Source of the DNA: Bacteroidota bacterium
GTDB lineage: Bacteria; Bacteroidota; Bacteroidia; Chitinophagales; Saprospiraceae
DNA: 64,000 nucleotides
Direction: 5' to 3'
Assembly: GCA_020160935.1 (NCBI GenBank)
Contig: JAIUPL010000004.1
Location: forward strand, 124,001 to 188,000
This document shows, piece by piece, positions 55,950 to 63,478 of the stretch. The notes below the pieces were generated by a model that was not told where the DNA came from, did no database searches, and saw only the letters and a list, made by a program, of their open reading frames with translations. The position numbers and the translations under genes were made by a program. Within the stretch, counting starts at the first letter, position 1, and every line of letters begins with the position of its first letter.

Positions 55950-56001
55950 TATTTGCGGTGTATGAATGTATGCTGTCACCCTGCGTCATACACCGCAAAT
56001 A
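55950..56001. terminator. Strong hairpin after the DUF6089 gene
   Basis: A perfect 16-bp stem (tatttgcggtgtatga with its complement at 55986-56001) and a 20-nt loop, without a T tract. It could stabilise the 3' end or terminate transcription in both directions. Not one of the tandem-arm families. Confidence 0.55.
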
Positions 56002-56113
56002 GAGGTTTGTTCCGTCGCCCTTTGTCACTTTTAAGAATCTTCATAGGGGCAGTAAGCCGCAAACCAAAACTTTCCCTACTTTTGAGCAAATTTTAAAAAC
56101 ACATACTCTGACG

Positions 56114-56560
56114 ATGAAGCACCTCTCCGCTCTTTTGCTTTTTGTAGTTGTGATGGCCTGCCAGGCAACTGCACAAAACGCCAGTTCCGCCGCTCCTCGT
56201 ACAAGCGACGAAACCACTGCACGGGAAGCAACGGACCGCCTCGCAGCGAAATACAAACTCGATGCAGACCAGGCCAAACAGATGTACACCATCCAGATGC
56301 GCAAACTGCGCAATACTGCCGAAATAGCACCTCTTCAGTCTAGCGATGCTGCCCTGTACCGCACCAAAGTGCAAAACCTGCAAAAAGGCACGCTGGCGAG
56401 CATTCGTCGTATCCTGCACACCAAAGAGCAGGTTGATTTGTATCAGAAAACACAGATCAGCGTACGCACCCAGCAATCAGACAAGCGCAAGGAAATGATG
56501 CTCAATGGCGCCGGCAAAGAGGCCATCGAAGCGGCCCTTCTTGACATTTACAGCGAATAA
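56114..56560 (+). CDS. Small secreted helical protein
   Basis: A 148-residue protein with signal peptide (LLFVVVMACQATAQ). The mature part is helical and charged (ARE...LAAKYKLDADQAKQMYTIQM, RRILHTKEQVDLYQKTQISV). The plan recalls small periplasmic Spy/DUF4168-like or metal-responsive helical proteins, but I do not recognise a family. A -7-like TACTTTTG lies at 56077-56084. The next gene follows after 24 bp on the same strand. Confidence 0.75.
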   Translation: MKHLSALLLFVVVMACQATAQNASSAAPRTSDETTAREATDRLAAKYKLDADQAKQMYTIQMRKLRNTAEIAPLQSSDAALYRTKVQNLQKGTLASIRRILHTKEQVDLYQKTQISVRTQQSDKRKEMMLNGAGKEAIEAALLDIYSE

Positions 56561-56584
56561 AACCCTTCCAAGCGCTATTTAGGG

Positions 56585-57067
56585 ATGCTCACCTTTGCTG
56601 TCCGCCTGATTCTGGAAGACAACGGCAAAATGCTTTTTCTGCGTCAAACCAAGCGGAATGGCGGTCGCTATTCGCTGGTGGGCGGCAACGTGGAAGACCA
56701 TGAATTTGCTCGGGAAGCCCTGGCGCGCGAAGCCAAGGAAGAAGCCGGTATTCATGTAGAGCCGGATGAATTGATTCTGACGCACGTACTGCACCGCCAC
56801 AAACTCAAAAAAGACGAAAACCTGCTCGTCCTGTATTTCAAGGCAACCCGGTTCTATGGCGAACCAGAATCCCTGGAGCCCAAAAAATTCAAGGATGTAG
56901 GCTGGTTCCCGATGGATAACCTGCCGGATGAAGTGTCGAAGCCAACCCTGCACGTGCTGCGCTGTATCCGGCAGGGGATTATTTATTCCGAATTCCCGGC
57001 GCGATCCAAGGTGCTGGCATTCTGGGAACAATTCGGCGGAAAATGGGCCGGATTCTCCGATTTTTAG
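56585..57067 (+). CDS. NUDIX hydrolase
   Basis: A 160-residue nucleotide-pyrophosphatase-type enzyme. The Nudix box GNVEDHEFAREALAREAKEE plus AGI matches Gx5Ex7REUxEExGU completely. The rest of the fold is regular (MLTFAVRLILEDNGKMLFLR at the start). The substrate cannot be read; YhaG/ADP-ribose-like housecleaning is possible. It may be co-transcribed with the small secreted protein. Confidence 0.9.
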   Translation: MLTFAVRLILEDNGKMLFLRQTKRNGGRYSLVGGNVEDHEFAREALAREAKEEAGIHVEPDELILTHVLHRHKLKKDENLLVLYFKATRFYGEPESLEPKKFKDVGWFPMDNLPDEVSKPTLHVLRCIRQGIIYSEFPARSKVLAFWEQFGGKWAGFSDF

Positions 57068-57127
57068 CCAGGAGGAGTTGTTAGAAATGGCGATTAGATG
57101 ACATATCGCTAATAATACGCCTGCCTG

Positions 57128-57160
57128 TTTGTGGCTTTTCATTCATTTTATGTATCTTTG
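57128..57160 (+). promoter_or_regulatory. Bacteroidota-type promoter with no following gene
   Basis: TTTG at 57128-57131, 21-bp spacer, TATCTTTG at 57153-57160. Transcription would start near 57167 and read into the gene-free stretch that ends in a terminator at 57494-57530. Confidence 0.6.
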
Positions 57161-57166
57161 CGCAGT

Positions 57167-57530
57167 TCACTTTTAATCCCAATGCTTTACGCATTGATCT
57201 TCACTTTTTCCCATGAACGGATTTGTTGCTGCTTACCCGGGCGTTTTCTTCTTGCCCCTTCTACGTGAGTAGTTGTACTAATTCCTGTTCAATTTTTTTT
57301 CTGGTTCGCTGGCATCATTGCTACGCTCGTTTGCTGTATTGCTCATTAGGCAAATACAGTTTCTTGTATGTGTACATTCAGCAGGATAATTACAATTATT
57401 CTTCCTGACTGAACAGACATACAATGTTTTTGCGTGCCACCACCCCATGACCACACTCTTTAGGTTCAGATGTCTTATGCTTCATAGGCGAGAACCCCGG
57501 TCTTGAAACGTCAGGGCCGGGTCTTTTTTT
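57167..57530 (+). ncRNA. Candidate structured non-coding RNA of about 360 nt
   Basis: The stretch has a good promoter, a terminator and no convincing protein gene. The first part has a small hairpin (caatgc tttac gcattg). A 19-codon frame (ATG 57213, MNGFVAAYPGVFFLPLLRE) could be a leader peptide. The 3' part (ggcgagaaccccggtc...) forms the terminator. I checked by eye for tmRNA, RNase P, SRP and 6S hallmarks and did not find them. It could also be the leader of a lost gene. Confidence 0.35.
57494..57530 (+). terminator. Terminator of the candidate RNA
   Basis: accccggtc pairs with ggccgggt with one bulge, loop about 12 nt, followed by cttttttttt. Confidence 0.7.
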
Positions 57531-57531
57531 T

Positions 57532-57678
57532 ATTTACGATTTACGATTACATGATTTACGATTTCAGATTGGATTTTTGAAAGAGGATTTTTGATTAAAA
57601 GCATCCTAAATAATCAAAATTCGTCATTCAAAAATCCAATCTGAAATCGTAAATCATGTAATCGTAAATCGTAAATCC
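57532..57678. repeat. Palindrome, gatttac arms
   Basis: The left arm (atttacgatttacgattaca and onward to gattggatttttga) pairs with the right arm (tcaaaaatccaatctgaaat and onward to cgtaaatcgtaaatc). The centre is degraded A/T. It lies between the candidate RNA and the flavin reductase gene. Confidence 0.88.
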
Positions 57679-57722
57679 CTACCCCCACAGTATCTTTGCC
57701 GCCCAATTATTCGTTTTCCGAT

Positions 57723-58610
57723 ATGCTCACCATCGACCCGGGCCAGATTGCCACCAAAGACCTGCACCAGTTCATTCTTGGTGCTGTAGCCCCCCGCCCC
57801 ATTGCTTTTGCCAGTACCATCAGCATCGACGGCGTGCCCAACCTGGCGCCTTACAGTTTTTTCAACGCTTTCAGCAGCAATCCGCCTATCCTGATCTTTT
57901 CCAGCAACCGGCGCGTGTCGAACAACACAACGAAAGACACGCTGAAAAATGTGGAAGACACCGGCGAAGTAGTCATCAATGTAGTGCCACACGCCATTGT
58001 TCGCCAAATGGCACTGGCGAGCGTGGAATACGGCCCGGAGGTGGACGAGTTTGTAAAATGTGGTTTCACCCCCCTGCCTTCCGAACTCGTGAAACCGTTC
58101 CGCGTGGCTGAAAGCCCGGTACACATGGAATGCAAGGTGGAAAATATCCTGCCGCTCGGCGAGGGCGGCGGCGCGGGCAACCTCATCATCTGCCGCATCG
58201 TGCGGATGCATATTTCGGAATCGGTGCTAACGGATAAAGGCCGCATCGACCCGCATAAAATCGACCTCATGGGCCGTATGGGCCGTTTTTACTACGCCCG
58301 GGCCAGCGGCGCTGCTGTGGAAGAGGTCGTGCAGGAAGTGACGGCTTTCGGTGTGGGTTTCGACGGGCTGCCTCCCGCCCTGCTGCACAGCACTGTACTG
58401 ACAGGCAACAACCTCGGACGAATTGCCTCGCTCCCGGCTTTGCCGGATGCCGACGCTGCGCACCAAACCCTGGCTGCCGATGCCCGTGCCCAGGCGCTGC
58501 TGGCCGGCGGCAAGGCAGAAGCCATGCAATTGTACGCCCGGGAACTGATCGAACAGGACGCAGTAGCAGAAGGCGCCGCTATGGCTGTTTTATCTGCTTT
58601 AGTGCAATAA
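57723..58610 (+). CDS. Flavin-reductase-domain (DIM6/NTAB) family protein
   Basis: A 295-residue flavoprotein-like protein starting MLTIDPGQIATKDLHQFILG. The FMN-binding split-barrel signature is visible (APRPIAFASTISIDGVPNLA, PYSFFNAFSSNPPILIFSSN), as is the later ECKVENILPLGEGGGAGNLI. A C-terminal helical extension of about 60 residues follows. The family includes NADH:FMN oxidoreductases and related binders; the partner is unknown. The frame starts at a TTG at 57696, but that lies in TATCTTTG (57691-57698), a likely -7 box, so the ATG at 57723 is preferred. Confidence 0.87.
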   Translation: MLTIDPGQIATKDLHQFILGAVAPRPIAFASTISIDGVPNLAPYSFFNAFSSNPPILIFSSNRRVSNNTTKDTLKNVEDTGEVVINVVPHAIVRQMALASVEYGPEVDEFVKCGFTPLPSELVKPFRVAESPVHMECKVENILPLGEGGGAGNLIICRIVRMHISESVLTDKGRIDPHKIDLMGRMGRFYYARASGAAVEEVVQEVTAFGVGFDGLPPALLHSTVLTGNNLGRIASLPALPDADAAHQTLAADARAQALLAGGKAEAMQLYARELIEQDAVAEGAAMAVLSALVQ

Positions 58611-58674
58611 AGGCTTGAAAAAGAAATAGTTATATCTGCCAAGAAAATTTTTTTTTATTTTTTTGGCCGCATTG

Positions 58675-58707
58675 TTTGGTTTTCACAAACGCCTGCTAAT
58701 ATCTTTG
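58675..58707 (+). promoter_or_regulatory. Bacteroidota-type promoter of tRNA-Val
   Basis: TTTG at 58675-58678, 21-bp spacer, TATCTTTG at 58700-58707. The tRNA begins 33 nt downstream. Confidence 0.65.
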
Positions 58708-58740
58708 CAGCCGCTCAACGAAAAAATTCAAATTCTACAA

Positions 58741-58815
58741 GGGCGCATAGCTCAGTTGGTTCAGAGCGCCTGCCTTACAAGCAGGATGTCGGAGGTTCGA
58801 ATCCTTCTGTGCCCA
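58741..58815 (+). tRNA. tRNA-Val (anticodon TAC)
   Basis: A 75-nt tRNA. The acceptor GGGCGCA pairs with TGTGCCC, the anticodon arm is CCTGC-CTTACAA-GCAGG, and the T-arm is GGAGGTTCGAATCCTTC. CCA is not encoded. Own promoter and terminator. Confidence 0.96.
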
Positions 58816-58825
58816 CAGTGATTAT

Positions 58826-58865
58826 AAAGGAGTTACGAGAGAAATCTTGTAACTCCTTTTTGTTT
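58826..58865 (+). terminator. Terminator after tRNA-Val
   Basis: aaaggagttac pairs perfectly with gtaactccttt, 12-nt loop, followed by ttgtttt. Confidence 0.88.
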
Positions 58866-58878
58866 TGGCTTGGGGGTG

Positions 58879-59016
58879 TTGAACAGGATTTTGGAGGATT
58901 GGAAAGGATTAGAAGGATTGCCAACCGAGTGTCGACAATTTTTTTAATTTTTTGGAATTTGGGATGTAGTGCAGGAATCCTTCTAATCCTGTAAAATCCG
59001 CAAAAATCCTGTTCAA
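58879..59016. repeat. Palindrome left of the DGR locus, gaacaggatt family
   Basis: Left arm ttgaacaggattttggagga and onward to gattagaaggattgc. The loop is about 50 nt (caaccgagtgtcgacaattt and onward). The right arm is gcaggaatccttctaatcct to tcctgttcaa. A second copy with the same loop lies at 63305-63446, so the pair brackets the DGR locus. A small REP-like hairpin (ccgacgg gctaaagcc ... ccgtcgg) follows near 59053-59087. Confidence 0.88.
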
Positions 59017-59070
59017 ATTCCGGTAACTTAGTGGTGGCATGAATGGCGCTATCCCGACGGGCTAAAGCCC

Positions 59071-59391
59071 ATGCCACCGTCGGAACAGCGCTTGGTGAAA
59101 TCTCTTAACTTTGCAAAAACTTATCCTTTGGTCACCGTCACAAAAATTGTCGAACAGGATGTAGCCGATAAAGTAGATACCTCCTTTATCGCTTCCAAAC
59201 TCAATCACCTGAAGAAGGAGATAGGCATTACCTATGTCTGTACCAACGATGATCGAGCCAACGATGACTGGGTGGAAGAAGGCGTCCGGTATATCGTAAT
59301 CAAACTTCCTTATGAAGAAGTGAAACGGTCAACGGATATACGCATTATGATGCTGGCTAAATTGAAAGAGCGGTTGGGAGAAGTGGCCTGA
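59071..59391 (+). CDS. Small hypothetical protein beside the DGR
   Basis: A frame of 106 codons that I do not recognise. From about residue 21 it looks folded (LVTVTKIVEQDVADKVDTSF, LKKEIGITYVCTNDDRANDD, VRYIVIKLPYEEVKRSTDIR), an alpha/beta plan. The ATG at 59071 lies inside a REP-like hairpin and before a -7-like TAACTTTG (59106-59113), so a later start such as TTG at 59128 (87 residues) is possible. It is convergent with the reverse transcriptase. A link to the DGR is not shown. Confidence 0.45.
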   Translation: MPPSEQRLVKSLNFAKTYPLVTVTKIVEQDVADKVDTSFIASKLNHLKKEIGITYVCTNDDRANDDWVEEGVRYIVIKLPYEEVKRSTDIRIMMLAKLKERLGEVA

Positions 59392-59418
59392 TGTGCCTTT
59401 CGGTATTCCTTCGGCCTG

Positions 59419-60516
59419 CTATTCGCTGCTCATATACTCCAGTACTCTCCAACTCCCATTTGGATGTACAACAACGTTTATTCCCTGGCTACAAAGTTGG
59501 GAGAATACATTTTTTTCAACCTTGAAATGTTGTCCATAACGGATATGCCCTAACCAACTATTCAACCCTTTCTCCAGCGAAGAAGGCCAGTCACCCGTGC
59601 GTACAGATAATTTTGCTCCAATGTAACGCCTATATCGTCGAACGGTTGATTTTTTCACAATACGCCAATGCGGGTAAACATGATACCCCAAAAAAGGCAC
59701 CCCTTGCTCAATTTTGTGAATATGAGTTTTTTTAGGATGTAGATTCAATCTGATAACTTGTATCCGGCTTTCTATACTTCTCCAGTATTCTCTAAGTATT
59801 GTTTTTGAGTCATTGAACAATACAAAATCATCAACGTAACGCACATACCCGGGCACTCTCAATTCTTCTTTGATAAAGTGATCAAAGCGGTTGAGGTACA
59901 CATTCGCCCAGAATTGGCTGGTCAGGTTTCCAATAGGCAAGCCTCTTCTGCGTTCAGGAGATTCATAAAAAAAATTATCATTCACTTGTTCTTGCTCATT
60001 TGAATTATCAATAATCAGATCAACAAGCCATAGCGTTTGAGGGCAAGTGATTTTCCATCTAATTTCTTGCTTTAAAACTTCATGGTCGAGGCTTGGAAAA
60101 AATTTTCGAATATCACTTTTCAGCACATAAGAGTACTTACGCGCATAATGCTGAAATCGTTCAATGGCTCGATGCGCTCCTTTCCCTTTTCGGTTCGCAT
60201 AACTATCATATATAAAAGTATTATCAAAAATGGGCTCTATCACATTGCACAATGCATGATGTACTACTCTGTCACGAAAAGGCGCCGCACTAATCATGCG
60301 TTCCTTTGGATCATAGATCATAAAAGATTTATACGCGCCGGGTTGATATTGTTGTGTTCGTAATTCCTGTTGTAATTTTAATATTTCCGACTCAAGGCGA
60401 ATGTGAAACTTTGTGACCGCAGGATCAAATCGTTTGCCTTTCGACGCTTTGAAAGCCGCCGACAACAAGTTATCCCAGGATATTATTTGCGAAAAAACAT
60501 TACTGTAGGTTTTCAT
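59419..60516 (-). CDS. DGR reverse transcriptase
   Basis: From the ATG at 60516 the product is 365 residues ([20 protein letters not shown]). RT domains are clear: [37 protein letters not shown] and [11 protein letters not shown] with the catalytic YVDD. The IGNLTSQ motif ([IVL]GxxxSQ) separates DGR reverse transcriptases from group II introns and retrons, which carry QGxxxSP. No intron maturase X/HNH domain follows. It would copy the template RNA with errors at adenines, together with Avd. It is divergent from avd with start codons overlapping by 2 bp, and is A/T-rich. The frame continues to a GTG at 60534. Confidence 0.94.
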   Translation of the reverse strand: MKTYSNVFSQIISWDNLLSAAFKASKGKRFDPAVTKFHIRLESEILKLQQELRTQQYQPGAYKSFMIYDPKERMISAAPFRDRVVHHALCNVIEPIFDNTFIYDSYANRKGKGAHRAIERFQHYARKYSYVLKSDIRKFFPSLDHEVLKQEIRWKITCPQTLWLVDLIIDNSNEQEQVNDNFFYESPERRRGLPIGNLTSQFWANVYLNRFDHFIKEELRVPGYVRYVDDFVLFNDSKTILREYWRSIESRIQVIRLNLHPKKTHIHKIEQGVPFLGYHVYPHWRIVKKSTVRRYRRYIGAKLSVRTGDWPSSLEKGLNSWLGHIRYGQHFKVEKNVFSQLCSQGINVVVHPNGSWRVLEYMSSE

Positions 60517-60868
60517 GAAAGCACCTAAAGACACAATTGTGGCAAAAATTTATGACTTGCTGAAAGTTACGATTCCAATGCTGGAAGGTCTTCCGCGCAG
60601 CCAAAAGTTTACACTGGGTGACCGAATACAAAATCACATCTCAGATTTATTGGAGTCTGCAATCAGTGCTTACTATCAGACGGCCAACGAAAAACGCCCC
60701 ATTCTTTTCCAGTCGAATATCCGACTTGAAATGCTGCGCTACTACTTTCGGCTGGCATACGAGCGTGGCTATTATCACTCCATCAAATACAAGGATTTTT
60801 CCGAACGCATAGATGAAATTGGTCGAATGATAGGAGGCTGGATAAAATCATTGCCTGAAACCAAATAG
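60515..60868 (+). CDS. avd: DGR accessory variability determinant (Avd)
   Basis: A 117-residue, helical, basic protein of the four-helix-bundle (S23-like) Avd family. The [18 protein letters not shown] stretch matches the family's LG-R-I motif, followed by basic helices ([20 protein letters not shown]) and [12 protein letters not shown]. Avd forms a barrel-like pentamer that binds the reverse transcriptase and the template RNA. An in-frame TAG just upstream fixes the start at 60515. The TR lies 40 bp downstream on the same strand, so avd and TR are probably one transcript. Confidence 0.92.
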   Translation: MKAPKDTIVAKIYDLLKVTIPMLEGLPRSQKFTLGDRIQNHISDLLESAISAYYQTANEKRPILFQSNIRLEMLRYYFRLAYERGYYHSIKYKDFSERIDEIGRMIGGWIKSLPETK

Positions 60869-60908
60869 ATTTTTGTTTCTTCGCCAACAGTGGGTAAGTC
60901 TGTTCCTT

Positions 60909-61026
60909 TGTTTTGCGCGGCGGTTCCTGGAACAACAATCCAGAGAATTGCCGGGCTTCCAACCGCAATAACAACAGGCCGAACAACCGCAACAACAATA
61001 TCGGTTTTCGGGTTGCCCGGGACTTG
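60909..61026 (+). repeat. DGR template repeat (TR)
   Basis: A 118-nt segment matching the end of the 61283-63241 gene (on its coding strand). It is rich in AAC/AAT triplets, giving 31 adenines. Compared with the VR, 17 adenines are substituted, one adenine is missing, and only one non-adenine differs (G/C near the end). It reads as [20 protein letters not shown] when translated. The last stretch, tcggttttcgggttgcccgg, is identical in both and is the likely IMH region. The stretch 61027-61263 holds a small hairpin (ttttcggc ttc gccgaaaa, 61233-61251). Confidence 0.95.
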
Positions 61027-61263
61027 CACTTCTGTTTTCAGAAGGGTCAGAGTCGTTGCCGGTTCGTGTGGGCTGCTGCGAGCGTACCAATGCAAGTGCG
61101 AGGCTTATCCCGTTCAGGTCGGCCACACAAGGTTTTACCTGGCAAATACGTCGATAGAACGGCAGGGTTAGTATGCAAGCACATCCTTGCAGAACATCCT
61201 CCCGTTCTTTTTTCCCATTTTCAAAAATATTTTTTTCGGCTTCGCCGAAAATCAAAAGTAAAA

Positions 61264-61292
61264 AAATAAAACGGCTGCGCCGTTATTTTAAA
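61264..61292 (-). terminator. Hairpin/terminator at the 3' end of the DGR target
   Basis: On the minus strand aaaataacggc-gca-gccgttttatttttt forms a GC-capped hairpin followed by a T tract. It lies about 33 bp beyond the VR end. Many DGRs have a hairpin or cruciform just after the VR that helps target recognition, so it may have both roles. The stop codon of the current (frameshifted) frame falls inside it. Confidence 0.7.
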
Positions 61293-63241
61293 AGGTAAAA
61301 GAAAAAAAGGGCTAAAGGGTTACAAGTGCCGGGCAACCCGAAAACCGAAATTGAGGAGCGGTAGTTCGGCCAGTAGGAATTGCGGAAGGAAGCCCGGCAA
61401 AACTCTGGAACGTCGTCCCAGGAACCGCCGCGCAAAACACGATATTCTCCACTTGTTCCGCCTTTGGGGTCTCGGCTGCCTTCGGTGTTTTTGTATAACT
61501 CGCCGTCGTACCAGTCCCAGCACCACTCCCATACGTTGCCGCTCATATTTTTCAGGCCGAATGCATTGGCCGACAAGGCATCTACGGCTACCGTTTGCTG
61601 CCTGTATTCGCCCACTACGGAATATGGCTTTTTGTATGCACTGCTCGCATCAAAATTTATTTCCGAAGGATCAATCACATCGCGGCCGTTGCCAAAGCGC
61701 ACCTTGCCGCCACCGCGCGCATTGCCCGACACTGTTACGGCCCGGGCTGCATATTCCCATTCCGCTTCGGTAGGCAGCCGGTAACCGTTGGCTGTCCAGT
61801 CGGTTTTTACGCTCCATTTTTTGCTGTCATTGGTATTTTTGTTGTTGGGGTCCTTGGTCGTTTTGTCTATGCTGTACACAGCCCGCAGCCCGTGTTGTGT
61901 GCTCAGCCAGTTGCAGTATTCGATGGCGTCGTACCAGTCTACATTGATAGCCGGGCGTTTGCCTCGGCCCCAGCCGTTGTCGGAAGGTTTTTCACGCCCG
62001 GTAGCGGAACAAAACGCATCGAATTCGTCAAAACTCACCTCGTATTTGGAGAGGTAAAAATCACTGAGCGTAACATTGTGTGTCGGGCGCTCATCGTCGC
62101 TGCCCTCTCCAAACAGGTCGCCCATGGAAAAAGTACCGCCCGGTATTTTTACTAAAAAAGAGGCTACGGCAGCAGATTGCCAGTTAGAAGCGGGTGCAGT
62201 TGGTGTTTCTATTTGTGGGTCTTTGGCATTGCGCTCCGGTTGTTTTCGTTCGCCACCGCACTGTCGCATGGCAAATATAGCCACCAGGGCGAGCAAGACG
62301 GCCGCCCCGACGATCAATAAAGCCTTTGTGTTAAAAGCCGGCTTTTCGTCAGATGGGTATGGAAGCACCGGCTTTTCCACTACAGGCAGCGCAGGCGCTT
62401 TGTAGGCGCGCAACTGCCGGATACGGTCGTTCAGGGTCTCGGGGCTTTCCGGAAATCCTGGCTGGTACAAGGCCAGTGCTTTTTGCAGGTGTTGTACCGC
62501 CTGTTTGGGATTTTCCGAAAATGCCGCAGCATCCAGCAGGCCCTGGTATTCTTTCCTTTTTTCTTCCCATGCAGCGCGCGCATCGGCCTGCTGTTGTTCG
62601 GACACGCAGGCAGCAAGCCGGTTTTGCAGGCTGGCGCGGTCGGGCGAGAAGCCTGGCTGGTGCAGTTGCAAGGCTGAGGCAAATGCTTTTTGTGCTTCCG
62701 GCCACTGTTTTTTGTGAAACAGATGTTCGGCGGCTTCGGCGGCAGCGGCAAATTCGCGGCGCTGGTTTTCCTGCGCCGTGGCGGCAGCGATAGCAGCCTG
62801 GCGGCTCTCTACAATGGCGCCAATATGTTGGGCAATGTCAGTGTACGCCTCATCCTGTGAAGCCCAGGAAGTAACAGGGCGCGCTTTTTCAAGCAAAGCC
62901 TCCAGGCGTTTGAGCGGCGTGAGCGTCCAGGTGCAGGGGCGCAGAATGACGGGGACAACGACGGATTCGCCTTTGTCGTGGCGTTCGAGCGACACCTTCA
63001 CTTCCTGCCCGTAAAAGTATTCGGAGGCCAGCGAATCGGGGCTTACGAGCAGCAAAATGATGTCGGAACCGTACAAACGTTTTTTGATTTCCGCTTCCCA
63101 GTCCTGGCCGCCTTCAATTTCATGGTCGTCCCACAAGCGCGCCTGCCCGGTGTTGATCAGGGGGCGCAGAAATTTTTTCAACTCGTTTTTATGACCTAAG
63201 TCGTTGTGGGAGTAGGCTATGAATATATCGACGGTTCTCAT
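61283..63241 (-). CDS. DGR target: TIR - helical linker - TM - FGE-sulfatase/C-type lectin protein
   Basis: A 652-residue protein. Residues 1-105 form a bacterial TIR domain (VDIFIAYSHNDLGHKNELKK, RLWDDHEIEGGQDWEAEIKK, LLLVSPDSLASEYFYGQEV with likely catalytic Glu80). Residues 145-280 are helical and contain TPR-like repeats ending LHQPGF and LYQPGF. Residues 307-325 are one TM helix. Residues 363 to the end form an FGE-sulfatase (SUMF1-type C-type lectin) domain (IPGGTFSMGD, GYRLPTEAEWEYAAR, NMSGNVWEWCWDWYDGE, VLRGGSWDD). The VR lies at the end. Because the VR has lost one base, the present product ends [20 protein letters not shown] instead of the expected GFRVARHL with a stop at 61320. Probably a variable-ligand sensor with TIR output. 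No signal peptide. Confidence 0.9.
   Translation of the reverse strand: MRTVDIFIAYSHNDLGHKNELKKFLRPLINTGQARLWDDHEIEGGQDWEAEIKKRLYGSDIILLLVSPDSLASEYFYGQEVKVSLERHDKGESVVVPVILRPCTWTLTPLKRLEALLEKARPVTSWASQDEAYTDIAQHIGAIVESRQAAIAAATAQENQRREFAAAAEAAEHLFHKKQWPEAQKAFASALQLHQPGFSPDRASLQNRLAACVSEQQQADARAAWEEKRKEYQGLLDAAAFSENPKQAVQHLQKALALYQPGFPESPETLNDRIRQLRAYKAPALPVVEKPVLPYPSDEKPAFNTKALLIVGAAVLLALVAIFAMRQCGGERKQPERNAKDPQIETPTAPASNWQSAAVASFLVKIPGGTFSMGDLFGEGSDDERPTHNVTLSDFYLSKYEVSFDEFDAFCSATGREKPSDNGWGRGKRPAINVDWYDAIEYCNWLSTQHGLRAVYSIDKTTKDPNNKNTNDSKKWSVKTDWTANGYRLPTEAEWEYAARAVTVSGNARGGGKVRFGNGRDVIDPSEINFDASSAYKKPYSVVGEYRQQTVAVDALSANAFGLKNMSGNVWEWCWDWYDGELYKNTEGSRDPKGGTSGEYRVLRGGSWDDVPEFCRASFRNSYWPNYRSSISVFGLPGTCNPLALFFFYLLK
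61323..61439 (-). repeat. DGR variable repeat (VR) within the target gene
   Basis: A 117-nt homologue of the TR. All substitutions lie at TR adenines (to T, G or C), changing Asn codons to Asp, Val, Phe, Ser and Tyr. One adenine opposite TR position about 60994 is absent, shifting the frame near residue 630. The mismatches after the shared tcggttttcgggttgcccgg mark the IMH versus IMH* border. Confidence 0.95.
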
Positions 63242-63263
63242 GTGGAATGACCTGTTGCGGTGA

Positions 63264-63271
63264 CAAAAGTA
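63264..63271 (-). promoter_or_regulatory. TAnnTTTG -7 element of the DGR target gene
   Basis: On the minus strand TACTTTTG lies 22 nt before the target ATG. No -33 TTTG is seen at the right distance. Confidence 0.4.
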
Positions 63272-63304
63272 CGTATTTATATTGGTAGATGCCTTTGGGT
63301 TGGG

Positions 63305-63446
63305 TTTGAACAGGATTTTTGCGGATTAAAAAAGATTAGAAGGATTGCCAACGTGGAGTCGACCATTTTTCTAATTTTTTATAATTTTTGAATGTAGCGC
63401 AAGAATCCTTCTAATCCTTTTTAATTTGCGAAAATCCTGTTCAAAA
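63305..63446. repeat. Palindrome right of the DGR locus, gaacaggatt family
   Basis: Left arm tttgaacaggatttttgcgg and onward to gattagaaggattgc, loop caacgtggagtcgaccattt and onward, right arm gcaagaatccttctaatcct to tcctgttcaaaa. It has the same arms, loop and orientation as 58879-59016. Confidence 0.88.
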
Positions 63447-63478
63447 CGTCTACCCATCAGGAAAAACAACTTTGCAAT

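Noticed and set aside
57223-57408. 61-codon frame in the gene-free stretch
   Set aside because: It starts at a non-ATG codon, is Cys/Ser/Tyr-rich with no domain, and overlaps the candidate RNA.
57167-57530. tmRNA, RNase P RNA, SRP RNA or 6S RNA
   Set aside because: No tRNA-like ends, no conserved RNase P core motifs and no long bulged duplex recognised by eye. A covariance search would decide.
59419-60516. Group II intron or retron reverse transcriptase
   Set aside because: It carries IGNLTSQ rather than QGxxxSP and has Avd, TR and VR beside it. No maturase domain or msr/msd region is seen.
60913-61269. Protein-coding frame over the template repeat
   Set aside because: The TR translates into a lectin-like fragment only because it is homologous to the VR. 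It has no start context and is explained as a DGR template.
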